Both the position numbers and the translations under genes were made by a program. From Glaciihabitans sp. (GTDB lineage: Bacteria > Actinomycetota > Actinomycetes > Actinomycetales > Microbacteriaceae): a DNA stretch of 35,783 nucleotides. The first letter of the stretch is position 1. Each line of letters opens with the position of its first letter. The notes under the pieces are model-generated. The model was not told the origin of the DNA. It saw only the letters and a program-made list of their open reading frames with translations, and did not search any database. Location: positions 1-35,783 of the forward strand of contig JAODAO010000013.1 in assembly GCA_025463465.1 (NCBI GenBank), in the 5' to 3' direction. Below, piece by piece: positions 1 through 8,851 of this stretch.

Positions 1-365
1 CCTTCCGGAAGTTTCTTCAGGGTGCCGATGCCCTGCGCCTGGACACCCTCGTAGTAGTAGAGCACCCCCTTACGCGAACTCACGGCGCCGATCTCGTACC
101 CCTCCGGGGCGCTTGCCACCGAGGTGACCGTGCCATCCCGCGCGACCCGCGTCAGCTGGCCGATGAAATTCTGGCTCAGGTAGGCGGTCTGACCCCGGTC
201 GATTTCCAGGCTCAGCGGGGTGAAGAAACCTTCAGCGCGGGTTACCGGATTCCCAGCGGTGACGTCGGGTGAGTCGTTCTCGGCGGCCCAGGCCGGTGTT
301 GCCACCAGCACGGACGCCGCGAGGATTCCCACGGAAGCCACCGCGGGAAGGACTGCTCGTATCAT
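1..365 (-). CDS. Secreted ScyD/ScyE-like (beta-propeller) protein, N-terminal part, truncated by window edge
   Basis: Minus-strand reading from ATG at 365: MIRAVLPAVASVGILAASVLVATPAWAAENDSPDVTAGNPVTRAEGFFTPLSLEIDRGQTAYLSQNFIGQLTRVARDGTVTSVASAPEGYE..., with a signal peptide; AAGGAG upstream of the ATG; frame open to position 1. Confidence 0.7.
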   Translation of the reverse strand, partial: MIRAVLPAVASVGILAASVLVATPAWAAENDSPDVTAGNPVTRAEGFFTPLSLEIDRGQTAYLSQNFIGQLTRVARDGTVTSVASAPEGYEIGAVSSRKGVLYYYEGVQAQGIGTLKKLPE

Positions 366-680
366 GATCTACTCCTTGGATAAGACGACGATGTCTCGAG
401 GAGGGCATACGGAGGTCGCGCTGGTGGTACCAAGTGTGCTGCTGCAATCAGCAGTGAGTGGAATGTTCAATCAGACCACTGCGACCGGTCATAGACTCCC
501 ACACCGCCAATGCGGGTGCATTGACAGCGGCAGGTTAGTACCGACCAGCAGGCATGTTCAATCCCCCGCGTTGACTCATAAGAAACCTCCGCGTGGGCCG
601 ATACGTTGCCTCACAACGAAACCTCCGCGTAGCGGTGGCGCTGTGGCGCACCGATGGAGCAACGTGCTCGGACGCCGGCC

Positions 681-1184
681 TTAGGCGCCCTGTTCGGCGA
701 GGATGTCGTCGAGCTGCTCGTACCCCTCGGTCACCCCGCCCTCCATACCGCTGCTGATCATCGCATCGCGGGCCTCCAGCGATTGGTAGACCGAGTGCAC
801 AACAACGCGGCTGCGGTCGCCCACCGGTTCGAAGGTGGCGGATTCGAGGCTGACGTGCCCGGGCGCTCCCTCGAACTCGAAGGTCTGCACGATCCGCTTT
901 CCGGGGTCCACGCTGTGGAAGCTGCCGTGGAAACCGTAGAAGGCGTCCTCGCCGGGAACCGTGTGGGCGTAGGACCAGGTGCCGCCGGAGCGCAGGTCCC
1001 ATTCGCGGATGGTGAGCGTGTAGCGCCGCGGACCCAGCCATCTGGCTACGAGGTCCGGGTCGGTATATGCGTGGTACAACGCGTCGACCGGGGCGTCGAA
1101 TTCACGCACGATGGTGATAAACGGCACTCCGGCGGGCGCGTTGATATGTGTCGTGCCGGAGTTGGTGGGATCGGTGGATGTCAT
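681..1184 (-). CDS. SRPBCC family protein (AHSA1/START-like)
   Basis: ORF 167 aa: FITIVREFDAPVDALYHAYTDPDLVARWLGPRRYTLTIREWDLRSGGTWSY..., typical AHSA1 pattern. Confidence 0.9.
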   Translation of the reverse strand: MTSTDPTNSGTTHINAPAGVPFITIVREFDAPVDALYHAYTDPDLVARWLGPRRYTLTIREWDLRSGGTWSYAHTVPGEDAFYGFHGSFHSVDPGKRIVQTFEFEGAPGHVSLESATFEPVGDRSRVVVHSVYQSLEARDAMISSGMEGGVTEGYEQLDDILAEQGA

Positions 1185-1411
1185 TTCCTCTCTCCTTTTT
1201 CGTTTTGTTCGTGGGTGCTCCTGGCTGTGCTGTGGGTGCCGGGGGATGTTGTGAGCACCGCATCGAGCCGCTGAAGCCGGTCGACGGCGAGGCGCGCGAT
1301 CAGCTGGAGCCGCATCGGGTCGGCTAGGGCGAGAAACGCCGTGTCGAACGTCCCCTCTGGGTTCGGGTCCGCATCCGCGTCAGCCGTTGAGGATCTGGCA
1401 TCGGTCAACAT
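1181..1411 (-). pseudogene. Truncated ArsR-family regulator-like ORF (N-terminal helix only)
   Basis: FDTAFLALADPMRLQLIARLA resembles the ArsR N-terminus (ALADPTRRxIL...), but the sequence then loses the winged-helix core. ATGA overlap with the downstream SRPBCC gene, the usual ArsR-AHSA1 arrangement. Confidence 0.5.
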
Positions 1412-1440
1412 AATCAACCATTCGCGTGGTCAGTCGTTCG

Positions 1441-1454
1441 GTTGATTAATCAAC
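1441..1454. promoter_or_regulatory. Perfect 14-bp palindrome GTTGATTAATCAAC, candidate ArsR-type operator
   Basis: Sequence is its own reverse complement; lies between divergent arsR-like/SRPBCC and MFS genes; right half TAATCAAC recurs at 1411-1418. Confidence 0.55.
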
Positions 1455-1656
1455 GTATGACGCGACCCCGGCAGAGTCCAGAATGAATTCTTTCCGCAAG
1501 CGGAATAAAGTTCCCGGGCGCAGCGCTGAACCTGTGAACGCGGTGGGAAACGATGCGCTGTCCCAACCCGGGGCGCCGTCGCCCACCGTCACGATGACGG
1601 CTACCGCTGGTAGCACTCGTCCCCCGAACACAGCTCCATCGATTGGGTTTTTTACG

Positions 1657-3156
1657 ATGTCTGATACTGCTCCCCCCTCCACCCGGCTGCCTGAGACAGC
1701 GGCAGCCACGAAATCCGGCGCCGATCCCGAAGCGCTCACCCCGGCCAACAAACTCGTTATCAACCTGCTGCTCGTCTCCGCCTTCGTGGTCATTCTGAAC
1801 GAGACGATCATGGGTGTGGCGCTGCCGCACCTGATGGTCGACCTGAATATCACCACCAGCGCCGCGCAGTGGCTCACCACGGCGTTCCTGCTGACGATGG
1901 CCGTGGTGATTCCGATCACCGGTTTCCTCCTCCAGCGCTTCAACACTCGCCCCGTGTACATCGCCGCGATGTCGCTGTTCAGCCTCGGTACCCTGATCGC
2001 CGCTGTGGCACCCGGGTTCGAGGTTCTCCTCGTCGGCCGGATCGTCCAGGCCAGTGGTACGGCGATTATGATGCCGCTGCTGATGACCACCGCGATGACT
2101 CTCGTCCCGCCGGCCTCCCGGGGGCGCACGATGGGAAACATCTCCATCGTCATCTCCGTCGCCCCCGCGATCGGCCCCACCATTTCTGGTGTGATCCTCA
2201 GTGTGCTCGAGTGGCGGTGGATGTTTATCCTCGTGCTGCCCATCGCCATTGCGGCTCTCCTCCTCGGCATGGCCAAGGTCAAAAACGTGACGACCCCCGT
2301 CAAGACCCAGGTCGACGTCCTGTCGATCATCCTTGCCGCGCTCGGGTTCGGTGGCCTGATCTTCGGCCTCAGCAACCTCGGCGAGGGTGCCGGCGAGGGC
2401 GGGATGCCCGGCTGGATCCCGTTGGTCGTCGGCGCGCTGGCGCTCGGGGTATTCGTCCTGCGTCAACTCGTGCTGCAGCGCACCAACAGCGCTTTGCTCG
2501 ACCTGCGTACCTTCACCTCTCGCACGTTCACGTTCTCGATCACTATGCTCGCAATCAGCATGGCGGCCCTGTTCGGCACCATCATCCTGCTCCCGATCTA
2601 CATGCAGAACGTCCTCGGCCTCGATGCCCTCGGCACCGGCCTGCTGCTGTTGCCTGGCGGCCTGGTGATGGGCCTGCTCGCCCCGTTCGTTGGCCGTTTC
2701 TACGACAAGCACGGTCCCACCGGACTGCTCGTCACGGGTTCGATCATCGTCAGCGCGGTGTTCTGGTCAATGACGCAGCTCACCCAGGACAGCTCGTTTG
2801 TGATGGTCCTCCTCGCGCACATCGGGCTCAGCATCGGCCTGGCCCTCCTGTTCACACCGCTGTTCACCGCGGGCCTCGGGTCGCTCAAACCGTCCCTGTA
2901 CTCACACGGCAGCGCGATGGTTGGCACCATCCAGCAGCTCGCCGGGGCCGCCGGCGTCGCACTGTTCGTCAGTGTGCTCACGTCTCGCACCGCGGTCGAG
3001 GCCGCAGCGGGCCTCGACGATGTTGCGGCGACCGCCGCCGGAATCCAGTCGGCGTTTATGTATGGAGCGATCATCTCGCTGTTCGCCATCGTGGTGGCGT
3101 TCTTTGTGCGCCGCCCCGCCGAGCAGCCCGGTGCGCCACTGCCGATGGGCCACTGA
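1657..3156 (+). CDS. DHA2/EmrB-QacA-type MFS drug transporter
   Basis: Multiple TM segments; LNETIMGVALPHLMVDLNITTSAAQWLTTAFLLTMAVVIPITGFLLQRF is characteristic. Start uncertain (the ORF can extend to 1483, but that extension looks non-conserved). Confidence 0.9.
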   Translation: MSDTAPPSTRLPETAAATKSGADPEALTPANKLVINLLLVSAFVVILNETIMGVALPHLMVDLNITTSAAQWLTTAFLLTMAVVIPITGFLLQRFNTRPVYIAAMSLFSLGTLIAAVAPGFEVLLVGRIVQASGTAIMMPLLMTTAMTLVPPASRGRTMGNISIVISVAPAIGPTISGVILSVLEWRWMFILVLPIAIAALLLGMAKVKNVTTPVKTQVDVLSIILAALGFGGLIFGLSNLGEGAGEGGMPGWIPLVVGALALGVFVLRQLVLQRTNSALLDLRTFTSRTFTFSITMLAISMAALFGTIILLPIYMQNVLGLDALGTGLLLLPGGLVMGLLAPFVGRFYDKHGPTGLLVTGSIIVSAVFWSMTQLTQDSSFVMVLLAHIGLSIGLALLFTPLFTAGLGSLKPSLYSHGSAMVGTIQQLAGAAGVALFVSVLTSRTAVEAAAGLDDVAATAAGIQSAFMYGAIISLFAIVVAFFVRRPAEQPGAPLPMGH

Positions 3157-3188
3157 CCCGACGCCAGCCAGCCAGTCGAGCCAGGCAT

Positions 3189-3234
3189 ACGATGATGGCC
3201 ACAACCGAGAATCTTCGGTTGTGGCCATCATCGT
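3189..3234. terminator. Bidirectional hairpin between convergent genes
   Basis: Perfect 20-bp inverted repeat ACGATGATGGCCACAACCGA / TCGGTTGTGGCCATCATCGT with 6-nt loop. Confidence 0.85.
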
Positions 3235-3268
3235 TTGCGGCAGGCGCCTGCGCCCGGTCTGCACGTAC

Positions 3269-4609
3269 CTACTCGGGCGTACTGCGCACGAACGCGTCCC
3301 GCGGGCGCGTCATAGAGGTCAGCGGGCTGAGGCTCGGCCGGGACAGGGGGTTGGTAACCCAGCCCGCGACGATGAGCCATTTGCGCGACACGGTGGGCAT
3401 CGCCAGTGCGTGGTAACCGCGGTGCATCAGCCACGCCGGGAAACCGGTGACCTTGATCCCCCTGATGTTGGCGGCGCCACGCCCGACGCCATAGCTGGCC
3501 ACCGTTCCGAGCGACTTGTGCCGGTACACTTCCAGCGGTTTACCGTCGATGGCAGCGACGATGTTCCTCGCCATCATCTTCGCCTGGCGCAGGGCATTCT
3601 GCGCGTTCGGCGGATAGTACGCGGGTTGGCTGTCAGCGGTCAGGTCACGCACCTGTGCGTTGTCTCCCGCTGCCCACGCCGACTCATCGAGGCTGCCGTC
3701 CTCCCGCTGCACCCGGAAGGAGTTGTTCACAACCACGTGCCCTTTGGGGCCTCGGGGGATGTCTGTGTCATCGAGAACCGGGTTGGGCTTCACCCCCGCC
3801 GTCCAGACGATGGTCCCGGCCGGAATCTCGCTGCCGTCGCTGAGGACAACGTTGCCGTCGACACAGGATTTCATGGTCGTTTTGAAGCGGATGTCGATGC
3901 CGCGACGGCGCAACTCCCCTAATGTCCAGCGGGCAAGCTGTGGACCCACCTCCGGAGCGACCCGGTCGAGCATCTCCACCAGCACCCAGCGCAGTTCGTC
4001 CTGGCTGAGGTTGGGGTAGGTCTCGACCGCACGCTTGGAGAGATCGCTGAGCTCGGCGAGGGCTTCAACCCCGGTGTATCCGCCGCCGACGAAGACAAAG
4101 GTGAGCGCTTTGGCGCGCACGGCAGGGTCGCTGGTTTCAGCCGCGAGAGCGATTTGCTCGAGTACGTGGCTGCGAGCGAATACGGCCTCTTCCACCGTTT
4201 TGAAACCGACGCCCTCCTCGCGCAGCCCCGGGGTGGGGAAAGTTCGTGTCACGGCGCCGAGGCCGATCACTACGTGGTCGTAATGCAGCACGTGACGCTC
4301 CCCCGCCACCGTTTCGACGGTCGCCTCGCGGGAGGCACTGTTGATCGACGTGACGCTGCCCTGGATGACGTTGGTGTTTTTCAGTGCCTGCTGCAGGGGC
4401 ACGGTGACGTTGCTCGGGGCGACGTGCCCGCCGGCGACCTCGGGCAACAGGGGCTGGTATGTCATATAGCCGGTTGGCTCCACCAGGGTGATATCCATGG
4501 GGGTGCTGGCTAGGGCCTTCTCGAGGCCCCATGCCGTGTACAACCCGACGTACCCGCCGCCGACTATCAGCACGGCGGGTTTCGAGTCGCTGGTTGCGGA
4601 AACGGTCAT
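3269..4609 (-). CDS. Type II NADH dehydrogenase-like NAD(P)/FAD-dependent oxidoreductase
   Basis: VLIVGGGYVGLYTAWGLEKAL (FAD Rossmann), second motif FVFVGGGYTGVEALAEL, TIVWTAGVKPNP; ATG at 4609 preceded by GGGAGAG. Confidence 0.9.
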   Translation of the reverse strand: MTVSATSDSKPAVLIVGGGYVGLYTAWGLEKALASTPMDITLVEPTGYMTYQPLLPEVAGGHVAPSNVTVPLQQALKNTNVIQGSVTSINSASREATVETVAGERHVLHYDHVVIGLGAVTRTFPTPGLREEGVGFKTVEEAVFARSHVLEQIALAAETSDPAVRAKALTFVFVGGGYTGVEALAELSDLSKRAVETYPNLSQDELRWVLVEMLDRVAPEVGPQLARWTLGELRRRGIDIRFKTTMKSCVDGNVVLSDGSEIPAGTIVWTAGVKPNPVLDDTDIPRGPKGHVVVNNSFRVQREDGSLDESAWAAGDNAQVRDLTADSQPAYYPPNAQNALRQAKMMARNIVAAIDGKPLEVYRHKSLGTVASYGVGRGAANIRGIKVTGFPAWLMHRGYHALAMPTVSRKWLIVAGWVTNPLSRPSLSPLTSMTRPRDAFVRSTPE

Positions 4610-4682
4610 GATCTCTCCCACTGTCGACGGTTAGAAAACAATCAAATCTGCCACACAAAAGCGATTACAGGACTTGACGCCG

Positions 4683-4722
4683 GTCGGCGCCGGAGTCATT
4701 GGCGGGGTCGGCGCCTGAGTCA
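4683..4722. repeat. Two 16-nt direct repeats gtcggcgcc(g/t)gagtca, 24-nt period
   Basis: Copies at 4683-4698 and 4707-4722 with one mismatch, in the intergenic region between the LysM-SARP gene and ndh. Confidence 0.6.
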
Positions 4723-4731
4723 ACGACGAGG

Positions 4732-7700
4732 TCAGTGACGGATGCCGGCACTGCGGTGCTCGCGGATCCGGTTGATCAGGTCCTGCGTCTCGCCCTCGAG
4801 GGTGTCGCCGGGCATGTCGGCGAGCTGGGCGTTCAGCCGTGCGACGACCTGCTCGAATCCTTCGATGTTGTCGGCGAGGTCCTCGGCCCGCAGCCGGTCC
4901 CGGATCGGGATCTCACTCGCGGGGTCGATACGCTCTCCCACCAGCGCCGCGATGCGCGCCCCGGCGACATCCCCCTCGGCGAGAGACCTCTCCGCCAGTT
5001 CGTGGGCGGCGTCGACCACCTCGGCAACAAATCGCTCACGGTGGCCCTCGGCCCAGCCGTAGCGGCGACGGGGTACGTCGGCGAAGGGCTGGCCGGTGAC
5101 GAGTTTGACCGCGGCGAGCAATCGCTCGGTGGGGATGCTGGTGGGGTCGGAGCCGACGAGGGAGGAGAAGACGTCCCAGTCGCTGCGAACCGCGGGATGC
5201 AGGGCGTATCCGCCGGCGCCGTCGGCCAGCAGGAATGTCGCCCGCGGCTCTTCGGTCGCTGTGCCGAGCCACTGGCCCGTCCAGGCCGCGAGGGCATCGA
5301 GCTGGCCCGCCGGCACGGTGGCGCCCGGCCAGAGAGCTTCGTGGGTCTGACCTGCCGTTGCGCCGGGGTTCAAGGCGAGGAAGGCGAGGAGTTCGGTGGC
5401 GAGTGCGATCGAGGTGCGGCCGTCCGCGAGTGCCGCGGCGTTGCGAGCCCCATCCACACGAACCGACCCGAGGATCCGCACCATGGGCCCGGTCACCGTG
5501 AGGGGGTCGGTGTTCTCCGGAACCCGGCCAGCCTCGGCGAGCAGCCGCCGTTCCCAGTCGAGGGGCTCGGCGATGGTGTCCTCGTTGACGACAGTGTGGC
5601 TCGCGCTTGCGGTGGCCTGCGTCGGACGCTGGCGCGTTTCCTCATCAATCTCGGACACGTGGGTAACCGGGTTCACCGGCGACTGCTCGGATTCGCGCAG
5701 GCCCGTGAGGATGTTGGCGAGGTCGCTACCGACGACGGTTTGGGCGTTAAGAACGAGGCCAAGCGGATCCAGCCGTGCCGAGCGGTCGGCGGCGACGGTG
5801 AGCTTCCATCGTTCCGGGGTGCTCGGACCGGTGGAACCGTAGACAACGGATAGGCCCGGTATTGCCGACGCCAGCTGCAGGATGTCGGCGCGCGCGGCCT
5901 CGACGACGCCGTCTCCGAGCAACAGCACCTCGGCGTCCGGTGCGCCCGGAGTGAGTCGACTCGGCCGTTTCTGGGTGACTCCGGGGTCGACGCCGTCCGA
6001 GCTCACCGTCCCCACGCGGGCACGCAGGCGAGCGACCACGGTTTCGGCTTTTTCAGCCGCTATTACCCTGTCGGAATCGAGGACCGCGACCAATTCCGGA
6101 GCGACCCCCACAACGTTCACCCGCACACGCGTCGACCATGGGCTGCTCGCGAGGCCGAGTGCGAGGCCGACGAGCACTTCAGTGCTGGCTTCACTGCCAC
6201 CGGTGATCGCGAGGTCGCCGATGCGGTCGAGGTTGACCAGGAGCTGCCCACCACGCCCGTCGTCCCCGATAACGACCAGGGCAGGGTACGGCGATGCCGG
6301 CAGCTCTTCCACGTCACCGAACGCCGCAATGCGCGCCGACCATGCGGTTGACGGAGCCGTAGACGCGGCGAAGGGAGCGGAAAGTGTGCCCGCGACATCC
6401 AGCTGCACGTCGATGGTGTCAGCGGTGACCCGCGCGGCCAACACGGTGGGAAGCGCAGTGCCGGCGCGGTAGGCGGCGATGGCGATGCTTCGGAGGGCGC
6501 CGTCAACAGCGTGGAGGGCTGCGGCGTCGGCGATGGCGCGCAGTTCCGCCTCGGTGCTGGCGGCCGCACCGGTGGGCATCGTGATGCGCTGTCCGGCCTG
6601 GCGACGGCGACGCTGCTGGGCGCGACGCAACCCGAGCAGACCGAGGAGGCTGGCGGCCAGCAGGGCGCTGATCCCCCCGGCCGTCGCGATGGGAGAGGCG
6701 GCGACATTGCTGGCGAAGGTCACGTCGGCGGCGGGTGCCGCTGCCAGATCGGAGGCCGAGGTGGATGCCGTGACCGCGGTGGTCCCGGCCCCCTCGGGCG
6801 AGGGTGCGGGCGTCGCCGGTTCCGCCGCGGGCGCCGCAACGGGCTCACCAGCACCCGGGACGGTCACGTTCCAGCCGGGAAGAATCAGATTTGGGTCGCT
6901 CAGCTGGGTACCGCCCTGCTGGAGTGTGCTTTTCGACGCCTCGAAGATTTCCGGGTACCGGTCGCCAGAACCGAGCTCGTCCGCGGCGATGTCCCAAAGG
7001 GTGTCGCCCGCGGCGATGGTGACCTGTAGGTCGCTGGCGACAAGCTCTGCGGCCGGCGCTGCTGCCGGTGCTGCTGCCGGTGCGACTTCGGGCGCCGGTG
7101 CGCTGGCGTCGGCGGGCAGGTTCAGTATCCAGCCGCCGGCGAGCCAGTGGCTGTCGGCGCTGAGGGCGCCGCCGTCGGCCTGGTCGACGCCGTAGTTGAG
7201 CTGGGCGATCTCGGTGTACCTCTTGCCATCCCCGAGGCGTTCGCTGGCGATGCTCCACAGGGTGTCGCCGGCGTTGACCGTGTACTGCGGCAGCTGGTCG
7301 ACTCCGGCGGCCTCTGCCGCTTCATCCGCGGCGCTGGTGACCTGCTCGGCGACGTCGTTCGAGGAATCCTGGGACGCAGAGTACGACACCCCGGAGGACG
7401 CCGGGGCGCTGGTTGCGGTCGCGGCGGAGGCCGCACCGCCGAACGCGGTGAACATGATCACCACAGCGCCCAGCAGGGCAAATGCGGTGCGCTGCTGGAG
7501 GTGCAGGCCGGGAATGCGCGGTGGGCGGATGCCGCGCACGGCGGCGGGCAGGGTTATCAGGAGCGAGAACGCGAAGGAGCCCCACGCCAGCCAGGCGATG
7601 ATCGGCAGAAGGTTGCCGAGCAGGAACGTGCCGCCGAAGTCGGGCTGCGTTGCGGCATCTCCCCACTCTTCCCACGTGGGGATGGGGTTTCCGGCCACCG

Positions 7701-7779
7701 TGAGCAGCAGGACCGGAATGCCAACCACAACGGCGGCGAGCACAACGATGGAGGCGATGCCGGTGAGGAATCTCTTCAT
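4732..7779 (-). CDS. Membrane protein with two LysM domains and a C-terminal SARP/BTAD-like winged-helix region
   Basis: N-terminal TM segments; QYTVNAGDTLWSIASERLGDGKRYTEIAQLN and QVTIAAGDTLWDIAADELGSGDRYPEIFEAS (LysM); TM ISALLAASLLGLLGLRR; C-terminal VRILGSVRVDG...TELLAFLALNPGATAGQTHEALWPG...WDVFSSLVG (SARP-like). Confidence 0.85.
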   Translation of the reverse strand: MKRFLTGIASIVVLAAVVVGIPVLLLTVAGNPIPTWEEWGDAATQPDFGGTFLLGNLLPIIAWLAWGSFAFSLLITLPAAVRGIRPPRIPGLHLQQRTAFALLGAVVIMFTAFGGAASAATATSAPASSGVSYSASQDSSNDVAEQVTSAADEAAEAAGVDQLPQYTVNAGDTLWSIASERLGDGKRYTEIAQLNYGVDQADGGALSADSHWLAGGWILNLPADASAPAPEVAPAAAPAAAPAAELVASDLQVTIAAGDTLWDIAADELGSGDRYPEIFEASKSTLQQGGTQLSDPNLILPGWNVTVPGAGEPVAAPAAEPATPAPSPEGAGTTAVTASTSASDLAAAPAADVTFASNVAASPIATAGGISALLAASLLGLLGLRRAQQRRRRQAGQRITMPTGAAASTEAELRAIADAAALHAVDGALRSIAIAAYRAGTALPTVLAARVTADTIDVQLDVAGTLSAPFAASTAPSTAWSARIAAFGDVEELPASPYPALVVIGDDGRGGQLLVNLDRIGDLAITGGSEASTEVLVGLALGLASSPWSTRVRVNVVGVAPELVAVLDSDRVIAAEKAETVVARLRARVGTVSSDGVDPGVTQKRPSRLTPGAPDAEVLLLGDGVVEAARADILQLASAIPGLSVVYGSTGPSTPERWKLTVAADRSARLDPLGLVLNAQTVVGSDLANILTGLRESEQSPVNPVTHVSEIDEETRQRPTQATASASHTVVNEDTIAEPLDWERRLLAEAGRVPENTDPLTVTGPMVRILGSVRVDGARNAAALADGRTSIALATELLAFLALNPGATAGQTHEALWPGATVPAGQLDALAAWTGQWLGTATEEPRATFLLADGAGGYALHPAVRSDWDVFSSLVGSDPTSIPTERLLAAVKLVTGQPFADVPRRRYGWAEGHRERFVAEVVDAAHELAERSLAEGDVAGARIAALVGERIDPASEIPIRDRLRAEDLADNIEGFEQVVARLNAQLADMPGDTLEGETQDLINRIREHRSAGIRH

Positions 7780-7816
7780 GGTGACCTTCGATACTTGATG
7801 ATGAAAAGCGGGTGGC

Positions 7817-8851
7817 TCAGTTGCCCACGTTGACGGACTGCAGTTCGCGCACCTCGAGGGAGGTGGTGCTGGCACGGGTGACGGTCTGGGAGCCGACCAC
7901 ACCGTTGGCGTTCCAACTCACTGTCCACTGGCTGGTCGCGGTGATCGGGAAGCGACCGTCACCCGAACCTGTTGAGGCGGTCGCGTAGCGGTGACCGCAG
8001 GTGGGAGAGTCCGTGAATCCGAGCCCGGCGCTATACACGGTGCCCGTTCCGCTGCAGTTGACGATGCTGCCGTCGCCCATGTCCCATTGCACAGAGCCAA
8101 CCTCGGCTCGCATGGTCAGGAAAACCCCGCCGAGCGTCAGGTTGATGTCATAAGGACCGAAGGTGAGGGGCTGGGGGTTGTCCACCCACATCCACACAGG
8201 GACCCCGACGAAGGCGCGGGCTCCTGATGTCAGCGAATCGGGCGTAATGCCGATCGAGATGCCCTCCAGTTCGAAAGATGCCAGTGCGCGTGCTACAGCC
8301 TGGCCGGGAGTGAGCGTATCTACACCCGGCGGTGCCGTGTTGAGCCAGACGTTTGTCAGCACGCAGGGGCCCACGAACCCGGCGATGGCGTAACAGTAGT
8401 TGGCGCACTGGTAGAGGGCACCGAACTCGGACTTCCCGGGCGGCGTGGTCTCCGGTTGCTGCGCCGACAGCTTGTAGTAGCAACCGTCATAGTTGCTCCA
8501 CCAGCCAAAGTCCGCCGAGGTGCAGGGCACATCATGCTCGATGTTGTCCAAACCGATGGCGATGCATTTGTCTGGCCCGGGGCTGAGCCCAGTGCCAGGG
8601 TTCGCCCCGATCGTGTCACCGGTTTCGCCGGGGACGACGATTTCGCCTCCGCAGGACGGTCTGCAGTCCCCCGGTACGATGATGGTCGACCCTCCGGCCG
8701 CCGGTTGGTCCTGAGTGACCGTCGCGGCTGCGCGCACCGCCGAAGCCGATGTCGCCGGACCAGCAATACATGTCACGCTGAGTACGACAAGCAACCCCAG
8801 TAGCATCAGTGCGCGGGCTGAAATCCGCTCCGTTGCGACCGTGCTCAGCAC
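7817..8851 (-). CDS. Cys-rich secreted protein of Tad locus, unknown function
   Basis: 344 aa, GTG start, signal peptide (LMLLGLLVVLSVTCIAGPATSASA), about 10 Cys in the mature part, PKD-like VQWDMGDGS...GHRYATAS; overlaps the preceding ORF stop by a few nt. Confidence 0.75.
   Translation of the reverse strand: MLSTVATERISARALMLLGLLVVLSVTCIAGPATSASAVRAAATVTQDQPAAGGSTIIVPGDCRPSCGGEIVVPGETGDTIGANPGTGLSPGPDKCIAIGLDNIEHDVPCTSADFGWWSNYDGCYYKLSAQQPETTPPGKSEFGALYQCANYCYAIAGFVGPCVLTNVWLNTAPPGVDTLTPGQAVARALASFELEGISIGITPDSLTSGARAFVGVPVWMWVDNPQPLTFGPYDINLTLGGVFLTMRAEVGSVQWDMGDGSIVNCSGTGTVYSAGLGFTDSPTCGHRYATASTGSGDGRFPITATSQWTVSWNANGVVGSQTVTRASTTSLEVRELQSVNVGN

Noticed and set aside
582-630. Direct repeat gaaacctccgcgt (582-594, 618-630) and atgttcaatc (463-472, 554-563)
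   Set aside because: Only two short copies each with unequal spacing; not a CRISPR and too short to support a mobile element.
1450-2712. Long minus-strand ORFs (309-420 aa) antisense to the MFS gene
   Set aside because: Composition (Gln/Glu/His/Gly-rich) typical of antisense high-GC frames; the plus-strand MFS product is clear.
1869-3416. 515-aa plus ORF overlapping the MFS gene
   Set aside because: Alternate frame of the MFS gene, Arg/His/Pro-rich with no family signal.
4699-5853. 384-aa plus ORF opposite the LysM-SARP gene
   Set aside because: Antisense shadow of a well-supported coding region.
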